NCBI GenBank assembly: GCA_038502055.1
Contig: JAXRKN010000037.1
Location: 1,922,001 to 1,986,000 of the forward strand
Source: Tanytarsus gracilentus
Taxonomy: Eukaryota; Arthropoda; Insecta; Diptera; Chironomidae
Direction: 5' to 3'
DNA length: 64,000 bases
The notes beneath the pieces were generated by a model, which worked only from the letters and a program-made list of their open reading frames with translations, was not told the DNA's origin and searched no databases. This document shows positions 12,901-26,500 of the stretch, piece by piece (the stretch's first letter is position 1; each line of letters starts with the position of its first letter). The position numbers and the translations under genes were made by a program.

Positions 12901-14491
12901 GCACGAGCGGCATGGCGTTCTGAATATAGTTTTTCCATGCTAAACGTGCAACAAGCCGGAGATGAAGCAACAAATGAATGGCGTCGGTGGATTCAGACGA
13001 GAAAAGAATATTTTTTGTGCGAACGAAAGTCATAAAAATGCAAATCTCAATTTAAATTTAATGAGATTGCGGTTAGCGCATAAGAAGAGTTTAAATGAAT
13101 GATATAAAATTATCATAATGAGATTCTTTAGATTTTTTAATAAACAAATTTTAATCTGATTCAGAGCGAAGAAAAACAGAAATGGAATAAAGAAAATTTA
13201 ATTAAATTTCGAATTGAGAGCATCTTCAATAGTTCATCTCATTCGCATTCAATCGTCAGAAAATTTTCTTAAAACTTTTGTTCGTTCACTCAAGAGATAT
13301 TCAATGATTTATGATAATTTTAATGCATGTGAGAGATGTAAAAATTTTCACTCATTCTGCTCCCGAAAAGAAAAAGTTGAACTGAACGACAAAAGATGAA
13401 TAATTCATTACAATATTTTTGCATTATTGGATTATGTTGGCTTGAGTGTTCATGAAGCTCCTTCACAACACATTTCTTCCATCAAATAATCAACATGTCT
13501 TTGCTTTGATAACTTTTTCTCCATAGAACTTTTGAATGATAAATTGATAAACTTAACTTTTTGCCTTAAAAATTTAACAATTTTTTTTCTCACAAAACTT
13601 TTGAGCCTTTAAGCTTTCCTTAACTGAGTAACAGCTTGTTTGAAAAATCCGTGATCTGGACTTTCTCATAATAAATTTATGATGGCCAACGAAAGCTCCT
13701 CTAACGTCAATAGACACATTTTCTCGAAGGCATGCATTTTTTATTACATGTTTACTTCTTAATATTTCATCTCAAATCGGATATGAAGAAAATCTCCTTA
13801 AAAGATTTTACGAAAGATATTTTTGCTGTCCTTTCATCTTATAAAAGAATTAAAGTCAACCCCTGTTGATTTTCTGAGAGTTTCTTCATCAAAGTTTCTT
13901 AACTTTGCTATTTTAGTAAATTGTAAGAGCAAGTAAAGTGATATGGACATGATTGGACACGCAGTGAAGATGAATTGAGGGGAAAATTGTTGATACTCTC
14001 ATAAATCAACGTAAACACCGAAGTGTGCAAAAAGTTTTCTTCTCCTTTTAATCCAAACTTATATTTCTTTAACTTTCGTCATAATCACTCACGATCTATG
14101 CTTTAAAAAGATAATTTTTTTCATCTAAAACACCTTATTCAAACTGTTGTAGAAATGAGGATGATCTGACATTACTAAATTACTCCATTTCTTCGTGATG
14201 TGTAACAGAATAGAAGAAGAAGAAAAATGTGCTAGAAATACGAATTTATCAAAGTTGCAAAGTTTTTTTCCTTCCTTACGATTGCGAGCAATTTCTCTCG
14301 AGGGCATGAGATGAAAACTTATGTGTTTTTTAAAATTTATTAGATTACTCTATGATAGACTCGATACGCAAGCACCTTATGAGGATATCCATTTTACTCA
14401 AAGAATCCTCAAAAAATAACACTTCCTTAAAACCCAAAAAAAAAAACTCCCCACAAACCCCCAAAAAGAAAAAAAAAAAAAAAAAAAAAAC

Positions 14492-14542
<51 letters not shown>

Positions 14543-17500
14543 CAAATAATAAAAAAAGTGATTTCTCAGCTTAAAATTGTAGTGCACATTGAATTGAAAT
14601 ACCTTGAGATTTAAAACAATGGCAATTCCGACTTGAAATGAGTGAGATGAGCATAAAATGTTGCTGAGTTGAAATGAAGCAAGCCACACTAAGGTAGCTT
14701 GCTTTTGAATTAATTTTCTTTTCATTATTGATTTTTTTGTGTTAGTTCAATTAAATTGAAGAATTTGAACCTTTAAGGATTTTTTTGGAAAAGCATGATA
14801 AAAAGGCTCACCTTATTAAAGTGATGTCGACCGAACGTATGATAAAGCAGTTCATATTCGTGCACAGCCCAAAAGAGATCCCAGTCGAAGAGTGTCATAT
14901 GATAAGCTATATCCTTCGTCGCAAGAGCTTCTATATCCAATTCTAATCCATCCGTTGCACCCTCTTGCTCGGGAAGAGGCGTGAGGGCGTCTAAATGATC
15001 CTTCGGTGATACAAAAATTCTACCGTTAAGTGAGAGCGTAGTGGGAATGCTTAAATCATTGTCCTTATACACGGTACGTTCACCATTTGACTTAACCTCT
15101 ACTAATACTAAATCTTCTGGTCCACGATTTGCTGTAATCTGCAACTTGTCAGCTGCACAAATTTTTATCACTTCAGCGGTGGTGTAGATAGGAAAGCGGA
15201 GAGTGCAAAATGTATGATCTGCACAGTAGACACGAAAAATAACTGCACGAATATGTGTGTGAATATATGCGGTGAGTCGAGAAATGTAAGAAAGAAAAGG
15301 GCGGATATGAGTTAAATGGCATGACGGCGTGAGAATATGCAATCCGCACCACACTATGAATTCGAGATTTTACTGTACGATGACGATTGATTGACTTTGA
15401 AATGTTAAGTCTTAAAAAGATATCTAATGTCCATCATACTGTAAAACTCTCAATTTTCTACGTGCTAAATTTTAAATGAAACTCACTATCGTCGTCCATG
15501 TGAATGATGCTCCGAGTTGACGCAACAGAATTGCCACTAAATAGACATATAGGCTGTCCATTGGGTGGAAGTTTCCATTTTTGTCCCATGTTCTGCTGTC
15601 TGTCCTCCTGATAACGCGACATTTGAGTTAATACATGATGAATGATGCCGGCTTCTTCCTGCATGCCCGGATCTGACTCGACATCTGTTGCAATCTCCTA
15701 AAGTAAACCAGAATGAGAAATAATGTTATTGTTACTCGATTATGATCATCATGGTTCATGCAATATAGGCAGAAAATATATATTTTTTATTATGGAATTC
15801 ATAAGCCTCTTATATTCACAACAATGCACACATCATAGAATCGATTTACATCATCCTGCCATCATAAATTCATAATATTTCCGCTTTTCCTTTTTCCCCT
15901 ATCTGCATAAAATATGAAATTTATATGAAGCCATTCTCTATCTCATCAATGTACAATTTAAAATCTACCTTTTCAATTATTCGTGAGAAAGATTAGATTT
16001 GTGAATATTTTTTATGACAATATTGGGATTTAACTGTTCACATTTTAAAAAATTACTTTGTGATTAAAATTTTATGGTCTAGAAAATTATCCAACCCTTG
16101 CAACCGCTTCAATTCAAATAAATTTCTCCATTATTTCTTAATATTCACTTTGTATGATTTACTTCGGCTTATCACGAGAGATATTCAGAAATCAATGGAA
16201 GCGAGATGAACAAGATCTCGAGAGAAATTGAAAAGATTATGTCGAAAAATCAAAAAATGTTATTGGGAAGGAAATTCTTAGGAGGGTTTAAATAATTTTA
16301 TATACTGCGAGTTAAAGCACATTTGAAGTTTCACTGAATTCATAAAAAAATTCATTCTTTCCATCATTCCGCATATGAAAAATTCAATTCCATAAAGATT
16401 TTCATGTATGCGCTTATTTAAATGACAATAACAATGAAAATGATGATGTTGAATAGCTCTGTACGTCGAGACGAGAGAGAAAAAAGTACGTAAGTGAGAC
16501 AGAATTAAATTGTTGAATGCCTTTAGGAGGAGGAAAAAAGAAATATATAATGTGAGCGGTAAAAAAAGACGGAATGAATGAGCAAAAGAAGCTTATCATG
16601 TTTTACAAAAATTTCGTTGTGTGTTTGTAATTACTTGTTTATATATTTTTGTTTGTACAAAAATTACTTTAGGGAGTTTCAAAGAAAATTTTGTAGTAAA
16701 TATTAAAAAGTTACCTCAATAAAGTGTGCAGCGGCGGGATCCTCAAAAACCGCATGTCTCACGGCCATTACCCATCGCTGAATAAATTGTACAACACGTT
16801 TCTTACTTTGTAACACATAATCATAATCCTCAGGACTATCAGCACCAGTGTGATTATCGGTATCATTGTGATAATGACTAGCTAATTCATCAACTAATTG
16901 TGCGACTGGCATGAAAACAATGTGCGTCAATAAAAAGTCATCTAAAAATGAGTCGTCATTTGGTCCCATTTGTACGCCAAGCCGAGTGTCCAACAAGTGT
17001 TCCAACATTTTTGATGGCGTACCAGACATCACAGTGTACCTAGATAGAGATTATAAAAAATGAATTTTAAGAAAAATCGACTAATCATGATTAAGGGCAT
17101 CATTTTGAAGCATTATTTAATCGAGGCACTTTCCAAACAAATTAAGGGTGAGATAGGGGTAAAATATGACCGATTTCATATATAATTAATTAATTACAAA
17201 ATTTACAAAGGGCTTTAAAAATCCTCCTCAATTAAATTAATTACAGTGTGCGGTAAATTATAAAGTGATTAATTTATAGAGAGTTAAATCAAGCGAAGGC
17301 TACTGTATAAAACACCTACTTAAATGCAGTTAATCCTCGCTGCTTCACAACCCTCTCCAATATGAGCACATCTTTCCCGTGCTCCTGCAGTCTAAGCGTA
17401 TTTGCTTCTACATCCCTTAATATACGGTTAAAATACTCCTTATCCACGCGCAACAGATGACAGTTATTCTCTTTTAGTACAATCGTTGCCGCTCTTTTGA

Positions 17501-20500
17501 GAGATTTTTAGGAAAGCGATAAAATAAATGATTAGGATATTATGAGCCAAAATGTTGTTAATTAGAAGCGAATAGCTACAAATTAATTTCTTATAATTAT
17601 AATTATTGTTATTCACTCAATAGTAATGAGTGCTGTTATGACGTATAAAATATTCTTCTTTACTCATCAGAATCTAATTACTAATTAGGAAAATTATTGC
17701 GTAATTTTTTTCCGTTTAAATTGTAATTTTTGAATTCAAACAAAAATCTGTCGCAATAAAAAATTGAATATCAATTCACATCATCATTTCACTCGAGCAA
17801 ACAGTTTAAGTTGGTAGCTGAGAAAGCAAAGTGAGCCGGAAGGAAGGGACTGATGGTGTCAAGATAAAATTGAAAATTTCTAAATTTAATATTCTTCGCA
17901 CAACACACACACACACAAGTTGATTTATCAAAGTCACATCATTTTTATTTTTAGTGTAACCCACGAAGTGGTGTAACACTTATATGCGCCTATTTCCGTC
18001 CGTCTGTCTGTCCGTCTGTCTGTCCGTCTGTCTGTCCGTCTGTTCCATCGAGATCTCGGCTCCTGAGATAGCTAGAGACTTCTAGTTTTCGCCAAATGGT
18101 AGGTCTATGAATTTAGATTCGGCCATTTTAGGAATTATGAGGGTCATGACCACAGGTCGTGCCATGGACAGCCCTAAATGCCATTTTTCATACAAATTTC
18201 CTGTTATATGGCTTCATGTATGTCGTTGAACTCGTATTTGCATCAGGAATCGAAAGGCATTGATGATATTTGAGGAATGTCTATCATGGCCATCCAAGAG
18301 TGCCACCAATGTCCATCACGGCCGGCCAGTAGTGCCCCTAATGTCCATTTTTTAAAAGTATGGCTTCATGTACCTCGTTGAACTCGTAATTGCATCAGGA
18401 ATTGATTAGCATTGATGATTTTGAAGAATGACCGTCACGGCCGGCCAGGAGTGTCCAAGGAATGCCTCTAATGTCCATTTTTTTAGAAGTATGGCTTCAT
18501 GTACCTCATTGAACTCGTAATTGGACCAGGAATCGATTGACATGGATCTGAAAATGGAACACAATGGAAAATGGAACACAATTGAAAACGGAACGCAATG
18601 GAAAATGGAACACAATGGAAAATGGAACACAATGGAAAATGGAACACAATGGAAAATGAAACACAATGGAAAATGGAACACAATGGAAAATGGAACACAA
18701 TGGAAAATGAAACACAATGGAAAATGAAACCAAGAAAAAAAAGAAACACAATGGAAAATGGAACACAGTGGAAAATGAAACACAATGGAAAATGAAACAC
18801 AATGGAAAATGAAACACAATGGAAAATGGAACATAATGGAAAATGGAACACAGTGGAAAATGAAACACAATGGAAAATAAAACACAATGGAAATTGAAAC
18901 ACAGTCGAAACACAGTTGGAAGCAATTTTGGGAAGCCATTTTGGGAAGCCATTTTGGGAAGCCAAAAGTGGAGGCCAGAAGGGGAAGCCAATACTGATCT
19001 GTTACAAGTGGGTTACACGGCAACACCCACGTGTGGGTTTTGAAACATTTTTTTATTTTGCGCGAAGGAAAAAACTTGTGAGATGAAGATAGAGCACATA
19101 GGATGACAATAAATGCCATTTAATCATTAAAAACGTTGAGGGAAGCCAAGTTTCCTCCTTTCAGTTTTTTTCATTCTTTAGAAATTTCATTTTTATCAGT
19201 CGGAAGCATAGCAACAGAAGTGAGAGGCAAAAACGAGCAATTAAGGAGTGAAATAATTATGAACAGGCAGACGGGGGTTGCTATGAATAGAGCGAAGATT
19301 CTGGAAAGCTTTAACTTTTACGTTATGAATCAAAATAAAAAAAAAATGATCTCAACTTCAAGACTTTTTCTTCATTGAAATAGTTTTCTTAATTGAACGC
19401 AATACTGAGTCAACTAGTTGCTTGCGGAAATAAAGCGCAGTATTTATGATGAAGATAGCAGAACATAAAATGATGTAATTAAAAGATTGCTCAAAAAAAA
19501 TTCCTAAAGGATTTTCCAAGCAATTTATTTATTTTTCCATTTTAATGATGTTTGTAAAGCACTGGACTTACAAAGTCTTTTCTCGAATATTTTGAAATAT
19601 AAAAAAAAATATTTATTTTACAGAAATTTACAAACTATGAAAATGATCAAAATTCAATTTTTTTTGACATGAGACTTTCCAAAGAGTAAAGAAGAAGAAT
19701 TTTTTTATTTAAATTTTTTTCTTTCAAACCATTAGGTTGAAGTAAAAAGAAGACTGAATAAACTTACCTCGGGGCATCATTTATGAGTGCAAGTTTACCG
19801 AAGTCATCTCCTTCTTTAAGCGTCGCTACCGTTCCTTTTCCATGAATAACGACATCTACTTTTCCTTTTTGCAGAATATACCAAGATCTACCTTCGTCAC
19901 CTTGATTAAATACTGTGTGTGTGTTTATTGCAACCGCCAACAATGAATTGCGATAAGAGAAGAGAAGAAAGTAAAAAAGGTAAAGAAACAATTAAAATTT
20001 TATCGCCGTGAGAAGTGAAATTTTTCTCTTCCTTGTCCGTTAATGGTCGACAGCCACAGAACGAAAAAAGAGCGAAGTTGAAGGTGTGGGAAATTAAAAA
20101 AATATTTGATAATGGCTGATAATTATGGTTTGACCGTCTTAAAGTAAATTTTTCTTCCCCTTTTTAAATCAAACAAAAATGAAACAATCAGAAGAAAAAT
20201 CTCGATAAATAAATAAAGTAAAGGTCTAATAAGAGCGGATGTGATTGAGATACGTCTAAGAAATTTGATCCCTTGCTCTTTCACAAAATCAAGACTTTTT
20301 TCATGACCAAATAAAAAGAAGAAAAACAATGAAATTCATTTTAAAGAAAAACCTTCAACCTATAATTTTTATAAAACCCCAAAAGTACCGAAAGAGTGAG
20401 GAAGAAAAAGGGTCAAAACGGATAGAAATTTCTCTTTTGAGAAAGAGATTACTTTTTCCATGAGGTGTATATGGTCGATGTCTAAGATGGTAATAAAATA

Positions 20501-23500
20501 TCTACTAAGCTTTGTAAGATGACGACCCTCAATGTATCTCCCTCATACTCTATGGAATAGTTATTATTTTTCATGAAAGAGTCATGAAGGGATGTATTAA
20601 TTTTCGAAGAACTGAGAGGAGGAAGAAAACAGAGAGGTTTATGGTCGACTTGAGGATAAATAAATGTATGTTTGTGTCTGCCGTAGATATCTTCAAAAAA
20701 AAGAGGTTGTAAATCCTTTTAAATGTTGATAGAAAATTCATGACTTTTTCTTCTTTCTTCGAATCTTTAAAACCTTTCAACAAATCACATATTGATATAT
20801 AATTTTAAAAATTCAACTCACAGACAGTTCCGGCTTGTGCATGAGATTCAAATACAATGATTGAAGCGAGTTCACGCTTGATTGATGTCGAGAGATGAGA
20901 AAGTGCAGGAATATGTAGAAGTTCCTCAAAAACTAATTCCAATTCTTCTTGTGTCCTTTCATGTGATCTGTGTTAAAAAAAATGAGAAATTTGTTAGTCG
21001 GAAAATGATTAGATTTTCTTAGTCAGCAACAGCAGGGAATCCAATTAAGTATTTACCCTCGCCAACCACCTTAAGACGAAAAAAACATGTAGCAGCTCCG
21101 GTTATCTCATTATCATCCACATAATCACGATCCTTAACACACAATTTTTCCCTCCGCTAAATTACGAGTGTGAGAAAAACTTTTATTTTTTCCGTTTTAA
21201 TAATTTTCCGCCGTCTTGCATGCAAGGCGGTCATTACGAAACTGTTACAGTACGTTACAGTAACAACTGGATGAGAAAATATAGGCGAGTGAGGATAACA
21301 ACTCTTATTTCATGCATTCCAATCACGTACGATATCGTTCACACATGAAACTTTTAAACGTCTTGAACTAGGATATCATGCACAGATACTCTCGTGTGCA
21401 AACACTTTGGGAAAGCGAGAAAATATCATTACCTGGCATGCCTCGAGATGTTTACGGGAAAATTATGAGATTAGATTTTAAAATTTATAGAGTTTGTATT
21501 TTTAGAAAAAATTTCTGAAACATCCGGAAACTTTATTTTTTCATAAACATGACTTGTTTTTCGAAAGTGTTGGTAAAGTGAAATAAATCATTTTGACGCA
21601 CACATGGGGTGGACGCGATAATTAACCGAAATCACACGCTGCTAGCTGACCGACAATAATTTTTGTGTGATTTAATTAAAAAAGTATTAGACTTACGGTT
21701 TTCGGAGTATTAATCGTAATGTGGCGTCAGGCCCTCGATGTAAGAGAGCGTTCAGACCTTCTTTGATATGTTCATTAGCTGCATTCACGTCGTCTGTCGT
21801 AGGCATTGTTCCGCTTCCATCCTCGTCGGCACGAAATCGATAAAGAAAAACTTTGTCCTTAAAAGGCTGCTCTTTGGCCACTAGAAGAACATTAAAGAGA
21901 GAATTAATTAATGGCAGTTCGTGATAGCCAACAGTCACATCATGGATTTAGACAGTGCTGGCGTGACATTTCTCGTAATACTAAAAATCTTTCTATGAAT
22001 CAATTTATTACCATGTGATATGACACCTTCCTCCAGCAGTGCTTGAAACATTCCAGTCGCTTGAATGCGTGTATGCACAACGGGTGATAGATTCATGAGC
22101 CAATCAACCAATTCACTTCCCGGTGCGCATTTTCTTATCAATCGACCGGACACTTTTCGATCTTTGAGGCATCCGTTGCTATCAGACAGCACCAGTGATC
22201 TCAATGCCCATCCCATTTTGGACATAGCTGGACTCGGTGACTATGTGAAAAAATGAATAATTAAAAAAGATGAAAATTTCAATTAAAAAGATTTTTAGCG
22301 TGCAAAATATTTTTCATCCGATTAAATGAGAAAAAAAATTTATAGGAATTTTTAGCTCTTTTATGTCTTTTCAACGACTCATGTTGAACACAATTGTTTT
22401 ATAAATTTCCGTTCATTTTATTTTCTCGACTGCATCGCTGCATTGTTGAGGGGAGAGAAATTGCTCTCGGAAAGGAAAGCTTTAGGGAGAAGCTTTTAGG
22501 ATCAACTGCAACACAATTGTTGCTGGATGAAAATTTGATGAAAAACTAAAAACCAAGTTGCTCTTCTTTATACAAAATTTATTCACGTCAGGTAATTGAT
22601 TGTTTGGTAGAATGACTTAATGGAGAGCACATACAGCATTTGTGAATACAAGATTTTGCATGAAATTGAGCATAAATAGAGTGCCATTGTTCGAAGCTGT
22701 GGCTGCAGCTTGTGCTGTTTCATGTTTCAACATTTCAACAAACAAAAATGACAAGGGATGGAGAGTGATGAACCTGCATATCAGGAATATAATATTTAGA
22801 AAACTTACACGATGTCACCTTGATATTAGACGGAATATACCGAGTACATATTGAATTGCAATGTCGAATTCAAAAGTGTGGAAGGAGTGAAATGTGCATT
22901 GCATATCGTTGTCATTATTATCATGATTATTATGCATACGAGACATACAAATGGACATGAACACACTCTTATGTCCTCACTCTCGATTATCAACACGATA
23001 ATATTTTAGTCAGTCATTGGGAAAAATTATTTTGACATGAGCAACTTTTCACTATTTTAATATAAACGAGATGTCGATGATGATAAAATGCTAAATGGGG
23101 TCGAGTAATTAAAAAAAAATTTTGATGTTCTCCTGGCTATTTGGATTTGCATAAAACAATTATTAATTCGGTTATAAAACAAATTTAACGCAAAAAGGTG
23201 GACTCAACAATAGAGTGAATGACATTTATTTGATATTCGATGGCGAAACATGGGAAATTCAATAATCGAGTTTATTAGAGGTTGAAATTGATGATTAAAC
23301 TGCCCACAAAACAATTTTAGATAAATTTATAATTTTTAATTTTGTAATTTTCATTTTTTGTCGATTTTTGCGTAAATTTATGTAAAATTTCATTATTTTT
23401 GTAAAATTTTATGTAAATTTCATTAATTTTATGTCAAAATTTTTGAAATTCAATCATTTTCGTCAAATTATATGTAAAATTGACGTAAAAATTAACTTTA

Positions 23501-26500
23501 AAAAAATTTCATAATTTTTTTCATAATTTTTATGTAAATTTTGTAATTATTTTCCACTGTTGTGGAACACTTAATTTAATTAAGTTTTTTGCTACATCAG
23601 GTCTGGGACTTGGTTGTTTTTTGCTCTGTAATGAAGGAGGAATATTTATTAGAAACTTAAACTTATTTTTTGCTTACCCGTCGTTGCTAGGATTCGAACC
23701 GCTGTCTTCTGGAGGAGAAATGTTGTTATACTCGCGCGCGTAAACACTTCGCTACCAAGCCTTTATTTAATTTATTTGCGAAATGGCTAAAAGCTTATAT
23801 AAGACACAACAACTTTCTCCTCCCATTTTACAAATATTTATTAGGGACGTTCTTTGGATAGCATTCTTGTAATATTTTTTTCATTACTTTTTTAAATACG
23901 TTTTTTATATATTTTTTAAATAAAATAATTTTTCTTAAAATATTTTCAGCAAATTAACCTTGCTATTTAATTAATTATAGCGATTAAAAATGTTCATCGC
24001 CTTACACGTTAGAAATTTGAAGATTATTATTTTGAAATAATAATGGAAAATACTAGAAGATATTGAACCATTACAATGAATTCTGAATTTTTTTTACAAT
24101 CAATATTTTTTCGGAGATTACGCATATTAGAAAAAAAAACTAGTATGCAACACTGTCAAAGAACGTCTCATTAATCAATAAGTCAAAAACTCATTTCGAC
24201 ATTCATTGATTTAAGACTAAAATTTAGTTGGAAGTATTCAAATTATAAAAATTGACTCATTGGTATAACACGAAAATTTCCTTGACATGAATTGATTTCA
24301 AGTTTTAACGGCTAAAATGGTTTGAACTACATTGTTTTATGTAAAATTTTACGTCAAATTTGATGATATAATATTTTATTTTATTTTCTTTATTTATTTA
24401 ATTTTTGCTATATTTTTTAAATTTACGTTAAATTTGATGTAAATTTTATGTTAATTATTTGACGTAAAATATTTTATGTAAAATTTATGTAAATTTTACA
24501 TTTTTTTAATTTAAAAAGTATATGAATTTTACGTAAAAAAAATTTTTTATACAGATTTTACGTAAAATTGACATAAATTTGATAAGTTTTTGTTTTGTGG
24601 GTGTTAAATGAGGGTTGAACTTTAATTAAAATATCGTGTGGAAAATTTGCTTTCAAATATTTATTTAATTTTGTTAAAAAATAAAAATATTGAAATTTTC
24701 TTCAACGTGTAAATTTTTTTAATTAAACTTTCAATCACTCTCTCGAGAAGTCTCACTCAAACATATAAAAGCTCTCGTCATGTATATGAATGCGAGATAT
24801 TAAATCGATTTGTACGCAATGTGAGAGGAAAATCCGCACACATAAAAGCTCAGCTGATGCGTAAATAATTCAAAATGCAATTTCAATTAATTTGCGAGGC
24901 GAATGAGCGATGCCGAGAGCATTGTTGACGTTGAAAACAATTATTGAATACATCAACGTAATTCATTCGGATTCAAATTGGGAGTACAAAATGTTCTGCT
25001 CACAAAGCGCATAATGAAAATTGAAATCAAGTTTATTGCACTACTGTGTGTATCCACGAGCACAATTGCTAATCATAATGGCACTAAATTTATAGCTTTC
25101 GGGCTTATTTGTAACCAATGAAACCGGCCTTTATAGCGCTAATATAATTTTATGCAAATTATTACTTACTTCTGTTATTGGAAGTGCGGGATTAACGATA
25201 TCAGGCGACAGCTGCTTTTTGGTCGGTGATACTGGATTATGCTGCGATACTGACTGTGCAAAACCTTAATTTTATTGGTCAATGGAGAGGCGAAAATTGT
25301 TTTTGTGGTTATGTTCAGTTTTTACCACTGGCAAATGTTACACAAAAATTTATAACTCACCATTTTTGAGCTTAGAATTTAAAATTATGTCATTCATCAA
25401 TTCCTTGTTCTTCTGTATGGAAATAAAAAAAGAAAAACAATAAAAATTTATTATCATGCAATTTTGAAAAGCGAACAAAATGTCATTATTATTATTGTCA
25501 TACACACAATATAAAATTTCCTTCTGTCTCATCTCATAAAACTCTCAATTTGCACTAATAGCATCCCCTCGCCATATAATAATGCACAGCAACATATACA
25601 ATTTATATTATGAGACACAAAATATAATCGGTTGCTGTAGACACGTAGAGCGATAAAAAAGAAAGAAAAGGCATCGAGAAAATTCCTATATGAAATTACA
25701 GACGGAAAAAATGAGACGAAGAATTTATTTCATTACGTGAAGTGCATTAAACAAATGAAATTTCATATTTATTCGGTATTATTGCAAAGCTACCGATAAT
25801 TCTCTCCGGTGAGGGATGATTATTAAACATTCCATGAATGTTACAACAAAGTACCAATATTGAATGAGGTAGAGAAAATATCAAATTTCAGAGATGCTTG
25901 CATATCTTTCCTGTTGCATTGCGAAACAGATTTCATAGATGAGTAGGGGAAGAAAATTAGAGGTTTAATGAAATGAGATTGAAAAGAGCGAGTTCTAAAA
26001 ATTATTTCCATGCAAGCTCATTTATTGAAACATGGTTGACAATCTAGGAGAGGAATGAAAACTTTTTTGCAAGTGTAAAAAGGAGAGGAGAAAAATTCAT
26101 TTGAATGCACGCAGTCGTAAAATTACGCTTAACGTGTAATTTCCTGTACCATGATTGAATCATTTTTGTAATATTTTTAATTTTGTTTCATAAATTCTTA
26201 GTGATATCTTGACTCGCAATTTTTTCATCATTTCGTTCTTTTAATAAAACGCAAAGAAAAAAGTCTAGTGTCACTTCAAATGCAATTTTCTAGATTATAA
26301 CTTCACGCTGTAACGACACCGATGGCAGCAACGTAAAAGCACTTGAAGAATAATTTAAAAAAGCATTTTTGCATTTCACTCGCTTTACATCTGAACACAT
26401 ATCCGGAGGGTTGTGATGGTATAGAAGGAAAAAACATGAACGTGATGTAATTTCTTTTAGTATCATGCATGAGCTGCCACAACAAGTTCTATTTCTTCTC

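Larger units (their letters stand above)
10733..14811 (-). other. Epac intron, 4.1 kb
   Basis: This intron splits the CDC25 domain between HHFNK and ITSNLD at phase 0. It contains a GA dinucleotide run and a long A-rich homopolymer tract (listed separately). No further exon was recognised. The short open frames inside it have no family resemblance. Confidence 0.8.
17954..19018. mobile_element. 1.07-kb terminal-inverted-repeat element with internal minisatellite
   Basis: The ends are a perfect 11-base inverted pair, GTGTAACCCAC at 17954-17964 and GTGGGTTACAC at 19008-19018. A second inner pair, TGTAACA at 17972-17978, matches TGTTACA at 19000-19006. Between them come a CGTC/TGTC repeat, then about three imperfect 130-150-base direct repeats each containing ATGGCTTCATGTA (near 18208, 18359 and 18491), a 17-base minisatellite and a short GGGAAGCC repeat. 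There is no transposase frame. It sits in the Epac intron between exons 19768-19912 and 17320-17493. It resembles a non-autonomous DNA element or composite satellite. No target-site duplication was evident, so the class is open. Confidence 0.55.
23303..24601. mobile_element. 1.3-kb terminal-inverted-repeat element, host of nested insertions
   Basis: A perfect 12-base inverted pair, CCCACAAAACAA at 23303-23314 and TTGTTTTGTGGG at 24590-24601, bounds an AT-rich segment in an Epac intron. Inside both ends are many copies of TTTACGTAAAA-like and ATGTAAAATT motifs, which look like subterminal repeats. No transposase is present. The middle holds a tRNA-like segment (23675-23765) and a separate MITE (23844-24169). 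No clear target-site duplication was seen, so the boundaries rest on the inverted pair and the symmetric subterminal motifs. Confidence 0.55.

Noticed and set aside
14345..14725. Poly-Phe and poly-Lys open frames over the A tract
   Set aside because: Homopolymer translation inside an Epac intron.
18406..19119. Overlapping minus-strand open frames of 160-237 residues made of repeated FHCVSFSIVFHFPL-like units
   Set aside because: They are translations of the 17-base minisatellite, which is open in several frames at once because the unit has few stops. No start context, domain or splice link supports a protein.
23675..23765. Functional tRNA gene
   Set aside because: The B box is perfect, but the T stem pairs poorly, the A-to-B spacing is long and the acceptor stem is not evident; kept as a SINE-like remnant.
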